Shown piece after piece: positions 54,324 to 63,936 of a stretch of 64,000 nucleotides of DNA (the first letter of the stretch is position 1; each line of letters starts with the position of its first letter). The stretch lies in NCBI RefSeq assembly GCF_030063135.1, contig NZ_JASISO010000007.1:159332-223331 (forward strand), given 5' to 3'. A model generated the notes under the pieces. The model was not told where the DNA came from. It searched no databases and saw only the letters and a list, made by a program, of their open reading frames with translations. The DNA comes from Streptomyces sp. G-G2. GTDB lineage: Bacteria; Actinomycetota; Actinomycetes; Streptomycetales; Streptomycetaceae. The position numbers and the translations under genes were made by a program.

Positions 54324-55781
54324 ATGACGAAGGTGCAGGAGGACCGCCCCGTACTGCCCACACGGCAGGACGAGGTCGCAGCGGCCGGCAGTGAGCTGAT
54401 CGGCGGCCCGATGGGCAGGTACGCGCGGCTCGGCGGTCATTGGCTGACCCCGGTCCGCGTCATCGTCCTGGTCGCCATCGGCATGTTCGCGCTCGGCATG
54501 GTGCAGAAGCTGCCCTGCTACGACTGGGCGTGGTTCCGGGGGGCGGGCTCGCAGTACACCCACGCCTGCTACTCGGACATCCCGCACCTGTACGTCGTAC
54601 GCGGCTTCGCCGACGGTCTGACGCCCTACTTCGACCGGCTCCCCGGCGACATGCAGTACCTCGAGTACCCCGTGCTCACCGGTCTCTTCATGCAGGTCGC
54701 CTCCTGGCTCACGCCCACCGGCGGCTCCATGCAGCACCGCGAGCAGATGTACTGGATGGTCAACGCGGGCATGCTGATGGCCTGCGCCGCAGTCATCGCG
54801 GTCTGCGTCGCCCGTACCCACCGCCGCCGTCCCTGGGACGGCCTGCTCTTCGCCCTGGCGCCCGCCTTCGCGCTGACCGCGACCATCAACTGGGACCTGC
54901 TGGCCATCGCCCTGACCGCCGCCGGGATGCTCATGTGGTCCCGCGGCCGGGCCCTGGCCTTCGGCATCCTGATCGGCCTGGCCACCGCCGCCAAGCTCTA
55001 CCCCGTCCTGCTGCTCGGCCCGCTGTTCGTGCTGTGCTGGCGGGCCGGAAAGTGGCGCGAATTCGGTCTGGCGACGTTCGGCGCGGTCGCGTCCTGGCTC
55101 GTGGTGAACCTGCCCGTCATGCTCTACGCCCGGGACGGCTGGTCGAAGTTCTACACCTTCAGCCAGGAGCGCCCCATCGACTTCGGGTCGGTGTGGCTGT
55201 TGATCTCCCAGCGCTCGGGGAACCCGCTGGAGGGCGCGAACACGTACGCCACGGGGCTGACCCTGCTGCTGTGCGCGGCCATCGGCCTGCTGGGGCTCAC
55301 CGCCCAGCGGCGGCCCCGTTTCGCCCAGCTGGTCTTCCTGGTCGTCGCCGTCTTCATCCTGCTCAACAAGGTGTACTCGCCGCAGTACGTGCTCTGGCTC
55401 ATCCCGCTGGCCGCCCTCGCGCGCCCGCGCTGGCGCGACGTCCTGATCTGGCAGACCTGCGAGGTCGCCTACTTCCTCGGGATCTGGTATTACCTCGCCT
55501 ACACGACCAGTGGCGAAAAGCACCAGGGGCTGCCCCTGGAGGGCTACCAGCTGGCGATCGCCGCCCACCTGATCGGCACGCTCTACCTGTGCGCGGTCGT
55601 GGTCCGCGACATCCTGCTCCCCGAGCGGGACGTCGTACGCCAGGACGGCTCGGACGACCCCTCGGGCGGTGTCCTGGACGGGGCCGAGGACAGGTTCGTG
55701 CTCGCCAACGCCACGAGGGCGCCGCAGGAAGCGACGCCCTCGGAGGGACCGCTGGTCGAGTGGGGCGTCACCCGGGAGTGA
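54324..55781 (+). CDS. Polytopic membrane protein, glycosyltransferase 87 (DUF2029)-like (485 aa)
   Basis: ATG 54324; ribosome site weak (GCAGGATGAG). About ten membrane helices. First outer loop has the pattern CYDWAWFRGAGSQYTHACYS, then FADGLTPYF and QYLEYPVLTGLFM, matching the D-x...Y-x-x-Y-P-P/V layout of the GT87 mannosyltransferase group (polyprenyl-phosphate donors). NWDLLAIALTAAGML and VYSPQYVLWLIPLAAL fit too. Probable donor is a polyprenyl-linked sugar used outside the membrane; acceptor unknown. Acidic cytoplasmic tail. Confidence 0.75.
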   Translation: MTKVQEDRPVLPTRQDEVAAAGSELIGGPMGRYARLGGHWLTPVRVIVLVAIGMFALGMVQKLPCYDWAWFRGAGSQYTHACYSDIPHLYVVRGFADGLTPYFDRLPGDMQYLEYPVLTGLFMQVASWLTPTGGSMQHREQMYWMVNAGMLMACAAVIAVCVARTHRRRPWDGLLFALAPAFALTATINWDLLAIALTAAGMLMWSRGRALAFGILIGLATAAKLYPVLLLGPLFVLCWRAGKWREFGLATFGAVASWLVVNLPVMLYARDGWSKFYTFSQERPIDFGSVWLLISQRSGNPLEGANTYATGLTLLLCAAIGLLGLTAQRRPRFAQLVFLVVAVFILLNKVYSPQYVLWLIPLAALARPRWRDVLIWQTCEVAYFLGIWYYLAYTTSGEKHQGLPLEGYQLAIAAHLIGTLYLCAVVVRDILLPERDVVRQDGSDDPSGGVLDGAEDRFVLANATRAPQEATPSEGPLVEWGVTRE

Positions 55782-55805
55782 TCCCGGCGGCGCCCGACCC
55801 GGACG

Positions 55806-56837
55806 TCAGGCGTCGAGCGCCCGGTCGAACTGGGTCGTGGTGTGCCGCAGATGAGCCACCAGCTCGTCGCCCACACGCGGCTCCGTCGCGTCCGAGGGCA
55901 CGAACAGGATCGACACCTGCATGTGCGGCGGCTCCGCGAACCAGCGCTGCTTGCCCGCCCACACGAACGGCGACAGGTTCCTGTTCACGGTGGCCAGCCC
56001 CGCCCGGGCGACCCCCTTGGCACGCGGCATCACACCGTGCAGGGCCTTGGGAGCTTCCAGGCCCACGCCGTGCGAGGTGCCGCCCGCGACGACGACCAGC
56101 CAGCCGTCGGAGGCCGCCTTCTGCTGGCGGTACCCGAAGCGGTCGCCCTTGGCGACCCGCGTGACGTCCAGGACGGCGCCCCGGTACTGGGTGGCGTCGT
56201 GGTCGCCCAGCCACAGCCGGGTGCCGATCCGGGCCCGGAAGTGGGTCTGCGGGAACTGCTGGCGCAGCCGCGCCAGCTCCTCGGCCCGCAGGTGGCTGAC
56301 GAACATGGTGTGCAGCGGCAGCCGGGCCGCGCGCAGCCGGTCCATCCAGCCGATGACCTCTTCGACGGCGTCCGAGCCGTCGGGGCGGTCCAGCGGCAGG
56401 TGCAGGGCGAAGCCCTCCAGCCGTACGTCCTCGATCGCGGAGTGCAGTTGCCCCAGGTCCTGCTCGGAGATGCCGTGGCGGCGCATCGAACTCATGCACT
56501 CGATCACGACACGCGCGCCGACCAGGCCGCGCACCCCGTCCACCGAGGACACCGAGCGGATGACCCGGTCGGGAAGCGGCACCGGCTCCTCGCCCCGCCG
56601 GAACGGGGTCAGCACCAGCAGGTCACCGCCGAACAGATCCTTTATGGCGGCGGCTTCGTACGTCGTGCCCACGGCCAGGATGTCGGCGCCCATCCGGGTC
56701 GCCTCCTCGCACAGCCGCTCGTGGCCGAAGCCGTAGCCGTTGCCCTTGCAGACCGGGATCAGTCCGGGGAACTGATCGTGAATCTGCTTCTGGTGCGCAC
56801 GCCAGCGCGCGGTGTCGACGTAGAGCGTGAGCGCCAT
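55806..56837 (-). CDS. Alanine racemase-like PLP enzyme (343 aa)
   Basis: ATG 56837. The N-terminal PLP barrel has IPVCKGNGYGFG, where the Lys would bind PLP (equivalent to AVVKADAYGHG). IECMSSMRRHGI and FVSHLRAEELARL follow; a C-terminal beta domain with GDRFGYRQQKAA. Shorter than standard Alr (~390 aa) and lacking the G-R-V-x-M-D-Q motif, so it may be a racemase paralogue with other specificity. It lies beside femX, both cell-wall related. Stop at 55806 converges on the GT87 gene. Confidence 0.8.
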   Translation of the reverse strand: MALTLYVDTARWRAHQKQIHDQFPGLIPVCKGNGYGFGHERLCEEATRMGADILAVGTTYEAAAIKDLFGGDLLVLTPFRRGEEPVPLPDRVIRSVSSVDGVRGLVGARVVIECMSSMRRHGISEQDLGQLHSAIEDVRLEGFALHLPLDRPDGSDAVEEVIGWMDRLRAARLPLHTMFVSHLRAEELARLRQQFPQTHFRARIGTRLWLGDHDATQYRGAVLDVTRVAKGDRFGYRQQKAASDGWLVVVAGGTSHGVGLEAPKALHGVMPRAKGVARAGLATVNRNLSPFVWAGKQRWFAEPPHMQVSILFVPSDATEPRVGDELVAHLRHTTTQFDRALDA

Positions 56838-56895
56838 GCCCGTCCGGAACCTCTCTAGAAAAGAACTGTGCGATGCAGCGGGGGTGGGGTGGGAA

Positions 56896-58014
56896 TCAGC
56901 GGCGCGACATGTAGATGTCGAGCGCCTTGTGGAGCACCTTGTTGAGCGGAAAGTCCCACTCGCCGACGTACTCGACGGCCTCGCCGCCCGTGCCGACCTT
57001 GAACTGGATCAGGCCGAACAGGTGGTCGTTCTCGTCCAGCGTGTCGCTGATGCCGCGCAGGTCGTACACGCTCGCGCCGAGCGCGTAGGAGTCGCGCAGC
57101 ATGCGCCACTGCATCGCGTTCGACGGCCTGACCTCGCGCTTGTGGTTGGCGGAGGCGCCGTAGGAGTACCAGACGTGCTGGCCGACGGTGAGCATCGTGG
57201 CGGCTGCCAGCGGCTCCCCCTCGTGCGTGGCGACGTACAGCCGCATCCGGTTCGGGTCCTCGGAGTTGAGGGCCGTCCACTGGCGCTGGAAGTAGCTGAG
57301 CGGGCGCGGGCGGAACTTGTCGCGCTCGGCGGTGATCTCGTAGAGGTGCTGCCAGGTCGGCAGGTCCTCGTAGCCGCCCTGGACGACCTCGACACCGGCC
57401 TTCTCGGCCTTCTTGATGTTGCGGCGCCACAGCTGGTTGAATCCCTTGAGGACATCGTCCAGCGACCGTTCGGCGAGCGGTACCTGGAAGACGTAGCGCG
57501 GCTGGACGTCGCCGAAACCGGCGCCGCCGTCCTCGGCCTGCTGCCAGCCCATACGGCGCAGCTTGTCGGACACCTCGAAGGCGCGGGGCTCGATGACCGA
57601 AGCCTCCACGTCGCGCAGGCGCTTGACCTCGGGGTCCTGGATACCGGCCTTGATGGCGGTGGCGTTCCAGCGGCGGATGACGACGGGCGGGCCCATCTTC
57701 ACGGTGAAGGCACCCTGCTGCTTCAGGTGCGCCAGCATCGGCTGGAGCCATTCCTCCAGATTCGGGGCGTACCAGTTGATGACCGGGCCCTCGGGAAGGT
57801 AGGCGAGGTACCGCTTCACCTTGGGCAGCTGCCGGTACAACACCAGTGCGGCACCGACGAGTTCACCGGAGTTGTCGAACCAACCGAGGTTCTCCGAACG
57901 CCACTCGTTCTTCACGTCGGCCCACGCCGGAACCTGGCAGTGGCTCGCCGAGGGCAGGCTCTGGAGGTAGGCCAGATGCTGCACTCGGCTGATGGTCCTC
58001 AGGGACAGGCTCAT
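56896..58014 (-). CDS. femX: FemX-type peptidoglycan interpeptide bridge aminoacyltransferase
   Basis: 372 aa from ATG 58014. FemABX family: two GNAT-like domains (WGQ-like MSLSLRTISR start; LSYFQRQWTALNSEDPNRMR; AATMLTVGQHVWYSYGAS; NAMQWRMLRDSYALGASVYD; DLRGISDTLDENDHLFGLIQ). Adds the first bridge residue (Gly in streptomycetes with LL-diaminopimelate) to lipid II from aminoacyl-tRNA. The helical arm FNQLWRRNIKKAEKAGVEVV is diagnostic. Operon with the racemase-like gene 58 bp on. Confidence 0.92.
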   Translation of the reverse strand: MSLSLRTISRVQHLAYLQSLPSASHCQVPAWADVKNEWRSENLGWFDNSGELVGAALVLYRQLPKVKRYLAYLPEGPVINWYAPNLEEWLQPMLAHLKQQGAFTVKMGPPVVIRRWNATAIKAGIQDPEVKRLRDVEASVIEPRAFEVSDKLRRMGWQQAEDGGAGFGDVQPRYVFQVPLAERSLDDVLKGFNQLWRRNIKKAEKAGVEVVQGGYEDLPTWQHLYEITAERDKFRPRPLSYFQRQWTALNSEDPNRMRLYVATHEGEPLAAATMLTVGQHVWYSYGASANHKREVRPSNAMQWRMLRDSYALGASVYDLRGISDTLDENDHLFGLIQFKVGTGGEAVEYVGEWDFPLNKVLHKALDIYMSRR

Positions 58015-58144
58015 GCGGGGCGTCTCCTAGGCGGCTTCGCTGGCTATGGCGCGAAGCCTACTGCGACAAGGGCGCCACCCATCTGGGGGACGGACCCGGT
58101 CCGGGCCGAAGGCCGACCGGCGCCCTGTCGCGGAGGGGCCCCGG

Positions 58145-58447
58145 CTACCCGAAGAGGCCGCCGTGCGCCATGGCGAGATAGAACCCGACCGCGGCCGCTC
58201 CCAGGCCGACGATCAGTGCGAAGCGCTCGCGTGTCGTGACCGAGATGAACTGCCCGTAGGCGCCGGTGAGGATGCCGATCAGCCCTGCCCACGAGCTGAG
58301 CAGGTGCAGATTGTGGAAGAACGCCGTGACGAACGCCACGATGCCCAGGACCGCAGTGATCGCCACGAGGGTGTCCTGCAGCGGGTGGGGCTTGCCGTCG
58401 GTGGAGAACAGCGAGATAGACGACTGGGGCCGCATTGCCTGTGCCAT
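58145..58447 (-). CDS. Small membrane protein (100 aa)
   Basis: ATG 58447 with CCAGGAGG upstream (about 10 nt). Three hydrophobic helices: LQDTLVAITAVLGIVAFVTA (24-45), LSSWAGLIGILTGAYGQFIS (50-70) and FALIVGLGAAAVGFYLAMAH (75-95), joined by short polar loops. No named family. Its place between femX and rpsF is shared by other streptomycete genomes as I recall. Longer readings upstream would remove the ribosome site. Confidence 0.75.
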   Translation of the reverse strand: MAQAMRPQSSISLFSTDGKPHPLQDTLVAITAVLGIVAFVTAFFHNLHLLSSWAGLIGILTGAYGQFISVTTRERFALIVGLGAAAVGFYLAMAHGGLFG

Positions 58448-58604
58448 CGGAAAGTACCTCCTGGCTGACGCGGAGCGGTGCCGCGGAGCTGCCGCCCGAA
58501 GAGGCCGGAGGGCATAGCACCGAGCACACCCGATGGGTACAGAGTGTGGCCTCCAGGTGCCGGATTTCAACCGGAAGGAGGTGAGCAGGTACTCTGTACG
58601 GTCT

Positions 58605-58674
58605 GCACCTGTGTCCGTTCGCTCGGACAGGGTGCGCTACGCATCACGACCCTCCTGCCACGGAACGACCGTGG
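58605..58674 (+). promoter_or_regulatory. Structured leader of the rpsF operon
   Basis: Two hairpins lie in front of rpsF: GCACC...GGTGC with inner TGTCCG/CGGACA (58605-58635), and CCACGG-AACGA-CCGTGG (58658-58674) followed by CCGCTG. Many bacteria use an S6:S18-binding RNA here for feedback; this could be one but the match to the known motif was not verified. Confidence 0.4.
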
Positions 58675-58703
58675 CCGCTGAGTCCAAAGGAGGTGGGTTC
58701 CAC

Positions 58704-58994
58704 ATGCGTCACTACGAAGTGATGGTCATCCTCGACCCCGATCTCGAGGAGCGCGCTGTCTCCCCGTTGATCGAGAACTTCCTTTCTGTCGTCCGTGAGG
58801 GCAACGGAAAGGTCGAGAAGGTCGACACCTGGGGCCGTCGTCGTCTCGCTTACGAGATCAAGAAGAAGCCCGAGGGCATCTACTCGGTCATCGACCTTCA
58901 GGCCGAGCCTGCGGTCGTCAAGGAGCTCGACCGACAGATGAACCTGAACGAGTCGGTCCTCCGGACCAAGGTCCTCCGTCCCGAGACCCACTGA
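58704..58994 (+). CDS. rpsF: Ribosomal protein bS6
   Basis: 96 aa; ATG 58704 with AAAGGAGG upstream. [20 protein letters not shown] and [20 protein letters not shown] are standard. Pairs with bS18 in the 30S platform; bS18 is encoded three genes on. Starts the operon rpsF-ssb-rpsR-rplI. Confidence 0.97.
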   Translation: MRHYEVMVILDPDLEERAVSPLIENFLSVVREGNGKVEKVDTWGRRRLAYEIKKKPEGIYSVIDLQAEPAVVKELDRQMNLNESVLRTKVLRPETH

Positions 58995-59070
58995 ACTTCC
59001 CAGTTCAGCGGTAATCGGGATTTCGAGTAGCACAAGCAGCCAGCAGCAAAACCCGCCGAGAGGTTCACCC

Positions 59071-59673
59071 ATGGCAGGCGAGACCGTCATCACGGTCGTC
59101 GGCAATCTCGTCGACGACCCCGAGCTGCGCTTCACCCCCTCGGGTGCGGCGGTCGCGAAGTTCCGTGTCGCGTCCACTCCCCGCACCTTCGACAAGCAGA
59201 CCAATGAGTGGAAGGACGGCGAAAGCCTGTTCCTGACCTGCTCGGTCTGGCGCCAGGCGGCTGAGAACGTCGCCGAGTCCCTTCAGCGGGGCATGCGCGT
59301 CATCGTGCAGGGCCGGCTGAAGCAGCGGTCGTACGAGGACCGTGAGGGTGTCAAGCGCACGGTCTACGAGCTGGACGTCGAGGAAGTCGGCCCCAGCCTG
59401 AAGAACGCCACGTCCAAGGTCACCAAGACCACGGGTCGCGGCGGCCAGGGTGGTTACGGCGGCGGTGGCGGCGGCCAGCAGGGCGGCGGCGGTGGCAACT
59501 GGGGCGGAGCCCCCAGTGCGAGCCCGCAGGGCGGCGGAGCACCTTCCGACGACCCGTGGGCGTCCAGCGCACCGGCCGGCGGCCAGCAGCCGCAGCAGGG
59601 CGGCGGCGGGGGCGGTTGGGGCGGAAGCTCCGGCGGCTCCGGCGGTGGCTACTCGGACGAGCCGCCCTTCTAG
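59071..59673 (+). CDS. ssb: Single-stranded DNA-binding protein
   Basis: 200 aa from ATG 59071. OB fold about 1-110 ([60 protein letters not shown]). Gly/Gln-rich disordered linker about 125-190 (repeats of GGGGG-Q and P-S-A-S), then the acidic partner-binding tip DEPPF. Replication SSB, in the standard place between rpsF and rpsR. Confidence 0.97.
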   Translation: MAGETVITVVGNLVDDPELRFTPSGAAVAKFRVASTPRTFDKQTNEWKDGESLFLTCSVWRQAAENVAESLQRGMRVIVQGRLKQRSYEDREGVKRTVYELDVEEVGPSLKNATSKVTKTTGRGGQGGYGGGGGGQQGGGGGNWGGAPSASPQGGGAPSDDPWASSAPAGGQQPQQGGGGGGWGGSSGGSGGGYSDEPPF

Positions 59674-59714
59674 GGCAGCTCTACCCCACTTCTTGATCAC
59701 ACAGGAGAGACACA

Positions 59715-59951
59715 ATGGCGAAGCCGCCTGTGCGCAAGCCTAAGAAGAAGGTCTGCGCGTTCTGCAAGGACAAGACCGTGTACGTGGACTACAAGGACAC
59801 GAACATGCTGCGGAAGTTCATTTCCGACCGCGGCAAGATCCGTGCCCGCCGCGTCACCGGCAACTGCACGCAGCACCAGCGTGACGTCGCCACGGCCGTC
59901 AAGAACAGCCGTGAGATGGCGCTGCTGCCCTACACGTCCACCGCGCGATAA
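59715..59951 (+). CDS. rpsR: Ribosomal protein bS18
   Basis: 78 aa. [20 protein letters not shown]; the C-A-F-C pair and a later G-N-C make this the zinc-containing (C+) form, whose zinc-free paralogue is used under zinc starvation in streptomycetes. [20 protein letters not shown] is typical. 18 bp before rplI. Confidence 0.97.
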   Translation: MAKPPVRKPKKKVCAFCKDKTVYVDYKDTNMLRKFISDRGKIRARRVTGNCTQHQRDVATAVKNSREMALLPYTSTAR

Positions 59952-59969
59952 GGAAAGGGTGACCGAATA

Positions 59970-60416
59970 ATGAAGATCATCCTGACCCACGAGGTCTCTG
60001 GCCTCGGAACTGCCGGCGACGTCGTCGACGTCAAGGACGGCTACGCTCGCAACTACCTGGTCCCGCGTGGTTTCGCGATCCGCTGGACCAAGGGTGGCGA
60101 GAAGGACGTGGCGCAGATCCGCCGCGCCCGCAAGATCCACGAGATCGCGACCATCGAGCAGGCCAACGAGTTCAAGGCCAAGCTCGAGGGCGTGAAGGTG
60201 CGTCTGGCCACCCGCTCGGGTGACTCCGGCCGCCTCTTCGGCTCCGTGACCCCGGCCGACATCGCCACGGCGATCGAGGCTTCCGGTGGTCCCAAGGTCG
60301 ACAAGCGCCGCGTCGAGCTGGCGTCCGCGATCAAGACCCTCGGTTCGTACCAGGTCTCCGTGCGTCTGCACGCTGAGGTCGTCGCGAACCTGGGTGTCGA
60401 GGTCGTCGCCGCCTAA
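59970..60416 (+). CDS. rplI: Ribosomal protein bL9
   Basis: 148 aa. N-terminal RNA-binding domain [20 protein letters not shown] and [18 protein letters not shown]; long linking helix; C-terminal domain with [18 protein letters not shown]. Last gene of the operon. Confidence 0.97.
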   Translation: MKIILTHEVSGLGTAGDVVDVKDGYARNYLVPRGFAIRWTKGGEKDVAQIRRARKIHEIATIEQANEFKAKLEGVKVRLATRSGDSGRLFGSVTPADIATAIEASGGPKVDKRRVELASAIKTLGSYQVSVRLHAEVVANLGVEVVAA

Positions 60417-60425
60417 GTGCCGCGC

Positions 60426-60461
60426 ACGAAGGGCCGTACCCCACGGGGTATGGCCCTTCGT
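60426..60461 (+). terminator. Terminator of the rpsF-rplI operon
   Basis: Nearly perfect 17-bp stem: ACGAAGGGCCGTACCCC (60426-60442) and GGGGTATGGCCCTTCGT (60445-60461), one G-U type mismatch, 10 bp beyond the stop. Confidence 0.8.
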
Positions 60462-60521
60462 CGTTCCCCCCGTGGTTCTCGGAGTCGTTCCCCGTGTTTC
60501 TCGGAGGGGAGCGGCGATGGT

Positions 60522-60599
60522 GTTTCACGTGAAACGGCCCGATGTTTCACGTGAAACGGAGGGCTGCTTCACGTGAGCACGTCCTGTTTCACGTGAAAC
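60522..60599. promoter_or_regulatory. parS cluster: sites 7, 8 and 9
   Basis: Three exact GTTTCACGTGAAAC sites at 60522-60535, 60544-60557 and 60586-60599, with a degenerate one (GCTTCACGTGAGCA, 60566-60579, 10 of 14) between the last two. Spacing of exact sites is 22 and 42 bp. Non-coding, between rplI and the MATE gene. Confidence 0.95.
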
Positions 60600-60624
60600 G
60601 TCTGGCTAGGACGGGGCGCACGGG

Positions 60625-61962
60625 TCAACGGGTGGCGCCTGTGATCAGCCATCGGCCGGACCGGGCCCGCAGCTGCAGGGTGACCATCCGGACCAACATC
60701 ATCAGCGTCATGGCCCACCAGAGGGTGGTGAGGCCGCCGCCGACGCTCGGGACGAGCAGGGCGGCCGGGGTGAACACGGCGAGGGTCACGACCATCGCCC
60801 CGGCGAGGTAGCGCCCGTCGCCCGCGCCCATGAGGACCCCGTCGAGGACGAAGACGATCCCGCAGACCGGCTGGGAGACGGCCACCACGAGCAGGGCGGG
60901 CAGCAGGGTGTCCTTGACCGTGGGGTCGCCGGTGAAGAGCGGTACGAACAGCGGCCGGGCCGCGATGACCAGGATGCCGAGGACCACCCCCGAGGTGATC
61001 CCCCACTGCACCATGCGGCGGCACACGGCCTTGGCGCCCTCGGTGTCCCCGGAGCCCAGGTAGCGGCCGATGATGGCTTGCCCGGCGATGGCGATGGCGT
61101 CCAGTGCGAAGGCCAGAAGGCTCCACAGGGAGAGCAGGATCTGGTGGGCGGCGATGTCGGCGTCGCCCAGCCGGGCCGCCACGGCGGTCGCGATCATCAG
61201 GACGGCCCGCAGGGACAGAGTGCGCACCAGCAGCGGCACCCCGGCTCGCGCGCAGGCCCGGATGCCTGCGGCATCGGGCCGCAGGGAGGCCCGGTGGCGC
61301 CGGGCTCCCCGGACGACGACGACCAGGTAGGCGGCGGCCATGGCGCACTGGGCGATGACCGTGCCCCAGGCGGAACCGGCGATGCCGAGCCCCGCGCCGT
61401 AGACGAGGGCCACGTTCAGGCCGCCGTTGAGGGCGAAGCCGCCGAGTGCGACGTACAGCGGGGTACGCGTGTCCTGGAGTCCGCGGATCACTCCGGTGGA
61501 GGCCAGGACGACGAGCATGGCCGGGATGCCGAAGGCGGAGATCCGCAGATAGGTGACGGCGAACGGGGTCACGGTGTCGGAGGCGCCGAAGAGCGAGATC
61601 AGCCAGGGTGCCGTGGGCAGGACGACAGCGACGACGGCCGCCCCCAGCAGGAGGGCGAGCCAGATGCCGTCCATGCCCTGCCGGATGGCCGCCGGGAGGT
61701 CGCCCGCCCCGATCCGCCTGGCCACCGCCGCGGTGGTCGCGTAGGCGAGGAAGACGAAGACGCTGACGGCAGTCGTCAACAGGGCCGCGGCGACACCGAG
61801 ACCGGCGAGCTGAGGGGTGCCGAGGTGCCCCACGATGGCGCTGTCGGCCATGACGAAGAGCGGTTCGGCGACCAGTGCGCCGAAGGCGGGGACGGCAAGT
61901 GCGAAGATCTCGCGGTCGTGCCGTCTCGGGGCAGCCTTCGGAGTCTCGGTGGCCTGTGTCAT
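60625..61962 (-). CDS. MATE-family (DinF-like) efflux transporter
   Basis: 445 aa from ATG 61962. Twelve membrane helices in two related halves; starts EIFALAVPAFGALVAEPLFV and MADSAIVGHLGTPQLAGLG, the DinF-type signature; second-half repeat LGDADIAAHQILLSLWSLLA. Likely Na+- or H+-driven export; substrate unknown. Ends 25 bp before the parS cluster. Confidence 0.88.
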   Translation of the reverse strand: MTQATETPKAAPRRHDREIFALAVPAFGALVAEPLFVMADSAIVGHLGTPQLAGLGVAAALLTTAVSVFVFLAYATTAAVARRIGAGDLPAAIRQGMDGIWLALLLGAAVVAVVLPTAPWLISLFGASDTVTPFAVTYLRISAFGIPAMLVVLASTGVIRGLQDTRTPLYVALGGFALNGGLNVALVYGAGLGIAGSAWGTVIAQCAMAAAYLVVVVRGARRHRASLRPDAAGIRACARAGVPLLVRTLSLRAVLMIATAVAARLGDADIAAHQILLSLWSLLAFALDAIAIAGQAIIGRYLGSGDTEGAKAVCRRMVQWGITSGVVLGILVIAARPLFVPLFTGDPTVKDTLLPALLVVAVSQPVCGIVFVLDGVLMGAGDGRYLAGAMVVTLAVFTPAALLVPSVGGGLTTLWWAMTLMMLVRMVTLQLRARSGRWLITGATR

Positions 61963-62150
61963 GTGCTCAATCTAATCTTCCACAGGTAATGGATGCAAGG
62001 CCTCTAGGAGTATTACCAACGCGCTGACTTGGGCGTTCTTCCCACCCCTTTGGAGGCGATCTTGAGACAGTGGCAAAGTTTTTTCTCCCCCACAGCCTGC
62101 GAACGGCAAAAGGCCAGGTCAGTAGGGGTGACAGGGTGGGTCGGGTGATT

Positions 62151-62250
62151 TTGTCCACAGCGCCGTCCCCCGGTCCGTGCACAGCTTCCGGCGAGTTACC
62201 CACAGCATTCGGCTCGTCATCCACATCTCATCCACACAGCCTGTGGATAA
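62151..62250. promoter_or_regulatory. DnaA-box cluster upstream of dnaB
   Basis: Five 9-mers in 100 bp: TTGTCCACA (62151-62159, consensus), TTACCCACA (62196-62204), TCATCCACA (62217-62225), TCATCCACA (62228-62236) and TGTGGATAA (62242-62250, consensus inverted). They lie 147-246 bp before the dnaB start in a 434-bp spacer that has no gene. Some 34 kb from oriC. Confidence 0.75.
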
Positions 62251-62396
62251 CCAGATTGGCTGACGCCGCTCGCGGCTCTACCGTGGTGCGTTGCCCGACG
62301 CGCCCAGAGCCGGTCCGGGTGTCCCAAATGTCAGAGCCGTGTCGTAGAAAGACTGACACGGCAAGGTCCGCGTTGCGGACGGGAGGAGGCGGCCCG

Positions 62397-63878
62397 GTGA
62401 GCAGTCCCGAGCCCACGGACGACCCTTGGGCCGACAGCGGTCCGGGTGACCGTCTGCCCGCCCGTCCACGCCGCAACGGCGAAGGCCGCGGCCGCGGGGA
62501 CGACCAGCACGATCGAGGCCGTGAGGGAGGCTCCTGGGACGGCGGAGGCGGTGGCTTCGAGCGGGTCCCGCCCCAGGACCTGGACGCCGAGCAGTCGGTC
62601 CTGGGCGGCATGCTGCTCTCCAAGGACGCCATCGCCGACGTGATCGAGGTCCTGAAGGGCCACGACTTCTACCGTCCCTCCCACGAGACGATCTACCAGG
62701 CGATCCTCGACCTGTACGCCAAGGGCGAGCCCGCCGACCCGATCACGGTCGGCGCCGAGCTGACCCGGCGCGGCGAGATCAGCAAGGTCGGCGGGGCCTC
62801 GTACCTGCACACGCTGGTCCAGTCGGTGCCCACGGCGGCCAACGCGGAGTACTACGCCGAGATCGTCCACGAGCGGGCGGTCCTGCGCCGCCTGGTCGCG
62901 GCGGGTACGAAGATCACACAGATGGGCTATGCGGCGGACGGTGATGTCGACGAGATCGTCAACAGCGCCCAGGCCGAGATCTACGCCGTCACCGAGCAGC
63001 GGACCTCCGAGGACTACTTGCCGCTCGGCGACATCATGGAAGGCGCCCTCGACGAGATCGAGGCGATCGGCTCGCGCAGCGGCCAGATGTCGGGTGTCCC
63101 GACCGGCTTCACCGACCTCGACTCGCTGACCAACGGACTGCACCCGGGTCAGATGATCGTCATCGCGGCCCGTCCCGCCATGGGCAAGTCGACGCTGGCC
63201 CTGGACTTCGCCCGGGCCTGCTCCATCAAGAGCAACCTGCCCAGCGTGATCTTCTCCCTGGAAATGGGACGCAACGAGATCGCCATGCGCCTGCTCTCGG
63301 CCGAGGCCCGGGTGGCGCTGCACCACATGCGCTCGGGGACCATGACCGACGACGACTGGACCCGGCTGGCGCGCCGGATGCCGGACGTCTCCGCGGCCCC
63401 GCTCTACATCGACGACTCCCCGAACCTGTCGATGATGGAGATCCGCGCGAAGTGCCGCCGCCTCAAGCAGCGAAACGATCTGTCGCTCGTCGTCATCGAC
63501 TACCTCCAGCTGATGCAGTCCGGCGGCTCCAGACGCCCCGAGAGCCGTCAGCAGGAGGTCTCGGACATGTCCCGAAACCTCAAGCTGCTGGCCAAGGAGC
63601 TGGAGGTCCCGGTGATCGCGCTGTCCCAGCTGAACCGTGGTCCCGAGCAGCGCACCGACAAGAAGCCGATGGTCTCCGACCTGCGAGAATCCGGCTCCAT
63701 CGAGCAGGACGCCGACATGGTGATCCTGCTCCACCGCGAGGACGCGTACGAGAAGGAGTCGCCCCGGGCCGGTGAGGCGGACCTGATCGTGGCCAAGCAC
63801 CGCAACGGCCCGACGGCGACGATCACGGTGGCCTTCCAAGGTCATTATTCGCGGTTCGTGGACATGGCCAACACCTAG
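62397..63878 (+). CDS. dnaB: Replicative DNA helicase DnaB
   Basis: 493 aa from GTG 62397 with GGAGGAGG 8-15 nt upstream; the frame is open to 62070 but only through the DnaA-box region. A disordered acidic/basic N-terminus of about 50 residues, then DLDAEQSVLGGMLLSKDAIA starts the primase-binding N-domain. RecA-like motor: Walker A ARPAMGKST, SLEMGRNEIAMRLLS, Walker B LVVIDYLQLM, and arginine finger region RTDKKPMVSDLRESGSIEQD. No intein interrupts the gene. DciA (23.5 kb) is its probable loader. Confidence 0.97.
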   Translation: MSSPEPTDDPWADSGPGDRLPARPRRNGEGRGRGDDQHDRGREGGSWDGGGGGFERVPPQDLDAEQSVLGGMLLSKDAIADVIEVLKGHDFYRPSHETIYQAILDLYAKGEPADPITVGAELTRRGEISKVGGASYLHTLVQSVPTAANAEYYAEIVHERAVLRRLVAAGTKITQMGYAADGDVDEIVNSAQAEIYAVTEQRTSEDYLPLGDIMEGALDEIEAIGSRSGQMSGVPTGFTDLDSLTNGLHPGQMIVIAARPAMGKSTLALDFARACSIKSNLPSVIFSLEMGRNEIAMRLLSAEARVALHHMRSGTMTDDDWTRLARRMPDVSAAPLYIDDSPNLSMMEIRAKCRRLKQRNDLSLVVIDYLQLMQSGGSRRPESRQQEVSDMSRNLKLLAKELEVPVIALSQLNRGPEQRTDKKPMVSDLRESGSIEQDADMVILLHREDAYEKESPRAGEADLIVAKHRNGPTATITVAFQGHYSRFVDMANT

Positions 63879-63936
63879 ATGAATGAGTCCAAGGGATGAC
63901 CTGCGGACATAGGACGAGGGCATCCAGAGTCTGTGT

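Noticed and set aside
60566..60579. Degenerate parS in the cluster
   Set aside because: Matches only 10 of 14 positions; noted as decayed but not counted as a functional site.
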